Positions 23,277-24,800 of a stretch of DNA of 24,800 nt are shown here, in pieces. The stretch's first letter is position 1; the number at the start of each line of letters is the position of its first letter. The notes beneath the pieces were generated by a model. That model did not search any database, was not told the DNA's origin, and saw nothing but the letters and a program-made list of their open reading frames with translations. The stretch comes from Clostridia bacterium. GTDB taxonomy: Bacteria > Bacillota > Clostridia > Oscillospirales > Acutalibacteraceae. The DNA lies in contig CAAGMR010000034.1 in assembly GCA_900771085.1 (NCBI GenBank), forward strand, positions 1-24,800. The letters are read 5' to 3'. The translations under genes were made by a program, and so were the position numbers.

Positions 23277-23807
23277 ATGAGACTTAAATATCTTGAAATT
23301 GGACAGATAGCTTCTACACATGGTGTCAGAGGCGAAATGAAGGTTAATGCCTGGGTTGACAGCCCGGAGTTCTTTGGCGAACTCGAAACCGTCTATCTTG
23401 GTAAAGATGGCAAGGATCCTTACGCCCTGCTCTCTTACAGACCACATAAAAACCAGGTGCTTATTACACTTGAAGGCATTGATAATGTTGACAAGGCAGC
23501 ACCTCTCAAAAACAGAATCATTTATGTGGACCGCGAGGAGTTTGAACTTCCCGAGGGAAGAAACTTCATCGCCGAGCTTATCGGCTGTACTGTAAAGGAC
23601 GCCGACAACGGAAGAGAATACGGTAAGGTAAAGGAAATATTCAACAATGGTGCCAACGATATCTGGCGCGTTGAATCAAATGGAAAAGAATACTATATGC
23701 CTGATATCCCGGGTCTTATCGTTGATACTGATGTCGACGAGGAGATTGTACTTGTAAGACCGATAAAGGGCATTTTTGATGACGCAGAGGAGATTAGAGG
23801 AGAATGA
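23277..23807 (+). CDS. rimM: 16S rRNA processing protein RimM
   Basis: A 176-residue 30S assembly factor that binds S19. The N-terminal domain begins LEIGQIASTHGVRGEMKV, the hallmark of the family, and the C-terminal PRC barrel contains EYGKVKEI and YMPDIPGLI. The possible ribosome binding site GAGGG is unusually close to the ATG (3-4 nt), directly after the T-run of the upstream hairpin, so translation may be limited. The last codons overlap the trmD start (ATGA). Confidence 0.95.
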   Translation: MRLKYLEIGQIASTHGVRGEMKVNAWVDSPEFFGELETVYLGKDGKDPYALLSYRPHKNQVLITLEGIDNVDKAAPLKNRIIYVDREEFELPEGRNFIAELIGCTVKDADNGREYGKVKEIFNNGANDIWRVESNGKEYYMPDIPGLIVDTDVDEEIVLVRPIKGIFDDAEEIRGE

Positions 23808-24535
23808 AAATAACCATCATGACTCTTTTCCCGGAAATGTGCGAAGCAATCCTCTCCGAGAGCATTATCGGCAGAGCGAGAGAAGCCGGTTACGTTGAGA
23901 TAAACTGCGTCAATATAAGAGAATATACAGATGATAAGCACGGTCATGTCGATGATGCGCCATATGGCGGCGGAACCGGAATGGTTATGCAGGCAGAGCC
24001 GATTTACAACTGTTTTAAGGCAGTGACCAATGACTTTTCAGACAAAACACATCTCATTTATATGAGCCCGCAGGGAAAGACTCTTACACAGGCTAAGGTT
24101 CGCGAACTGTCGGAGCTTGATTCCATTACCATACTCTGCGGCCACTACGAAGGCGTGGATGAGCGAGTAATAGAAGAGATTGTGGATGAAGAGATCTCAA
24201 TCGGTGACTATGTTCTTACGGGAGGCGAACTCCCTGCCTGCGTATTGGCAGACTCTGTCTGCCGTATGCTCGATGGCGTACTCGCCAACGAGGATGCATA
24301 TACCGAGGAAAGCCACTTTGGCCATCTCCTGGAGTATCCGCAGTATACAAGACCTGCAGTATGGAAGGAGAGAGAAGTGCCTCCGGTGCTTCTTTCAGGC
24401 AACCATGCAAAGGTTGATGAGTGGCGTTTCAGACAGTCAGTTGAGCGCACTTTGAAGAAAAGACCGGACATGCTTGAGAATGTTGACATTTCTGACGAAG
24501 AGAAACGTATTATTGACGAACTTTTCGGCGAATGA
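23804..24535 (+). CDS. trmD: tRNA (guanine-N1-)-methyltransferase TrmD
   Basis: A 243-residue SPOUT-class enzyme that methylates G37 of tRNAs with a G at position 36, using S-adenosylmethionine. Characteristic motifs are MTLFPEM, DDAPYGGGTGMVMQ, YMSPQGKTL, ILCGHYEGVDERV and the knotted SAM site SIGDYVLTGGELP. Length is normal. It is translationally coupled to rimM by a 4-nt overlap. The usual next gene, rplS, is not within the window and appears to have its own promoter at 24729. Confidence 0.98.
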   Translation: MKITIMTLFPEMCEAILSESIIGRAREAGYVEINCVNIREYTDDKHGHVDDAPYGGGTGMVMQAEPIYNCFKAVTNDFSDKTHLIYMSPQGKTLTQAKVRELSELDSITILCGHYEGVDERVIEEIVDEEISIGDYVLTGGELPACVLADSVCRMLDGVLANEDAYTEESHFGHLLEYPQYTRPAVWKEREVPPVLLSGNHAKVDEWRFRQSVERTLKKRPDMLENVDISDEEKRIIDELFGE

Positions 24536-24543
24536 TTTCTCAA

Positions 24544-24586
24544 CATATAGGGACGCTTTTTTGAAAAGCACCACATATGGTTTTTT
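24544..24586 (+). terminator. Probable terminator after trmD (interrupted hairpin)
   Basis: Outer stem CATAT (24544-24548)/ATATG (24575-24579), an inner GG/CC pair, and inner stem GCTTTT/AAAAGC (24555-24560/24564-24569) enclose a 3-nt loop, followed by six T residues (24581-24586). It is interrupted by internal loops, so strength is uncertain. Confidence 0.5.
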
Positions 24587-24614
24587 GACCAGAATTCGTC
24601 CTATTTAATAGCAC

Positions 24615-24620
24615 TATAAT
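24615..24620 (+). promoter_or_regulatory. Isolated TATAAT -10 box in trmD downstream region
   Basis: A perfect TATAAT occurs at 24615-24620 with no good -35. It precedes about 60 nt of A-rich, gene-free sequence that ends in the hairpin at 24682. Confidence 0.25.
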
Positions 24621-24681
24621 TGCGGAAAAAAACTGTAAAAAATATACAAACGAAACTTAAAAGCAATATCAAAATATGTCC

Positions 24682-24713
24682 GAGCAAACGAATATTTGCT
24701 CAAAGCCTTTTTT
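24682..24713 (+). terminator. Second terminator-like hairpin before the rplS promoter
   Basis: GAGCAAA (24682-24688) and TTTGCTC (24695-24701) form a 7-bp stem with a 6-nt loop, followed after 6 nt by six T residues. It is a weak candidate and lies just upstream of the strong promoter at 24729. Confidence 0.4.
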
Positions 24714-24728
24714 GGTGCATATTTTTTG

Positions 24729-24757
24729 TTGACAGACAGAGTACTAGTGACTACAAT
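24729..24757 (+). promoter_or_regulatory. Strong promoter, probably for rplS outside the window
   Basis: A consensus TTGACA (24729-24734), 17-nt spacer and TACAAT (24752-24757): 11 of 12 consensus bases. No gene start follows in the remaining ~40 bases. Position after trmD suggests rplS (L19), which is inference from conserved gene order. Confidence 0.85.
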
Positions 24758-24763
24758 ATACGA

Positions 24764-24800
24764 GTATTTAAGGAATGGCGCGGTTTGCGCCACTAAATTA
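24764..24800 (+). promoter_or_regulatory. Start of a structured 5' leader, candidate L19 (rplS) leader, cut by window end
   Basis: Shortly after the predicted transcription start, TGGCGC (24776-24781) and GCGCCA (24787-24792) form a GC-rich hairpin with loop GGTTT. A GC-rich stem so close to the 5' end in an AT-rich region suggests a leader structure. L19 leaders are known in Firmicutes upstream of rplS; whether this matches cannot be judged from the visible part. Confidence 0.4.

Noticed and set aside
24571..24586. CCACATATGG followed by T6 as a stand-alone terminator
   Set aside because: The stem alone would be only 3-4 bp; it is better read as the closing part of the longer interrupted hairpin from 24544.
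1..24800. CRISPR arrays, insertion sequences, phage genes, toxin-antitoxin pairs or restriction-modification genes
   Set aside because: No regularly spaced repeats, transposase or integrase motifs, terminal inverted repeats or defence-type proteins were seen on either strand; the genes are conserved chromosomal ones in familiar order.

Overview
The window is a stretch of low-to-moderate GC chromosome from a Gram-positive anaerobe, most likely of class Clostridia (Lachnospiraceae/Oscillospiraceae-like). This rests on gene order (ylxM-ffh-rpsP-khpA-rimM-trmD; phoH-ybeY-era-recO-mutS2), strong GGAGG ribosome binding sites, frequent TTG/GTG starts, AT-rich promoters, and an Fe-S/flavin oxidoreductase typical of anaerobes. 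The family assignment is inference. No mobile element, prophage, CRISPR array or recent insertion is visible, and no gap longer than 300 bases lacks a gene.

Layout. (1) 1-2340: the 3' part of a multi-cluster Fe-S/FAD pyridine-nucleotide oxidoreductase whose frame is open to the left edge, followed 2 nt later by a lone hypA, then a bidirectional terminator. (2) 2343-3320, minus strand: a dihydrouridine synthase, divergent from polA with interleaved promoters. (3) 3438-9190: an apparent operon polA-rimI-tsaD-MBL-fold protein-YfcE-type phosphoesterase, with tRNA-Arg(CCG) 4 nt behind the last stop codon and a terminator directly after its encoded CCA. (4) 9284-10600: a monocistronic amidohydrolase. 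(5) 10751-14725: two cell-envelope genes, each with its own terminator: a membrane-anchored CapA-type protein and a secreted, cysteine-free multi-module protein. (6) 14801-15016, minus strand: a small four-cysteine protein, divergent from phoH. (7) 15187-17571: phoH-ybeY-era, tightly overlapping. (8) 17661-20829: recO-mutS2. (9) 20934-24535: ylxM-ffh-rpsP-khpA-rimM-trmD behind a near-consensus promoter, with an internal hairpin between khpA and rimM. (10) 24536-24800: a gene-free tail with two terminator-like hairpins, an isolated -10 box, and a strong promoter plus hairpin that probably begin the transcript of rplS (L19), expected just outside the window.

Most of the content is conserved information processing: DNA repair (polA, recO), tRNA modification (dus, tsaD, trmD), ribosome biogenesis and rescue (rimI, ybeY, era, rimM, mutS2), ribosomal protein S16, and protein targeting (ffh, ylxM). 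The best leads outside this core are an MBL-fold protein that has lost nearly all metal ligands, an orphan hypA beside a flavin/Fe-S oxidoreductase, the secreted modular protein, and the regulatory DNA around ylxM, khpA/rimM and trmD/rplS. I found no clearly new multi-gene system.
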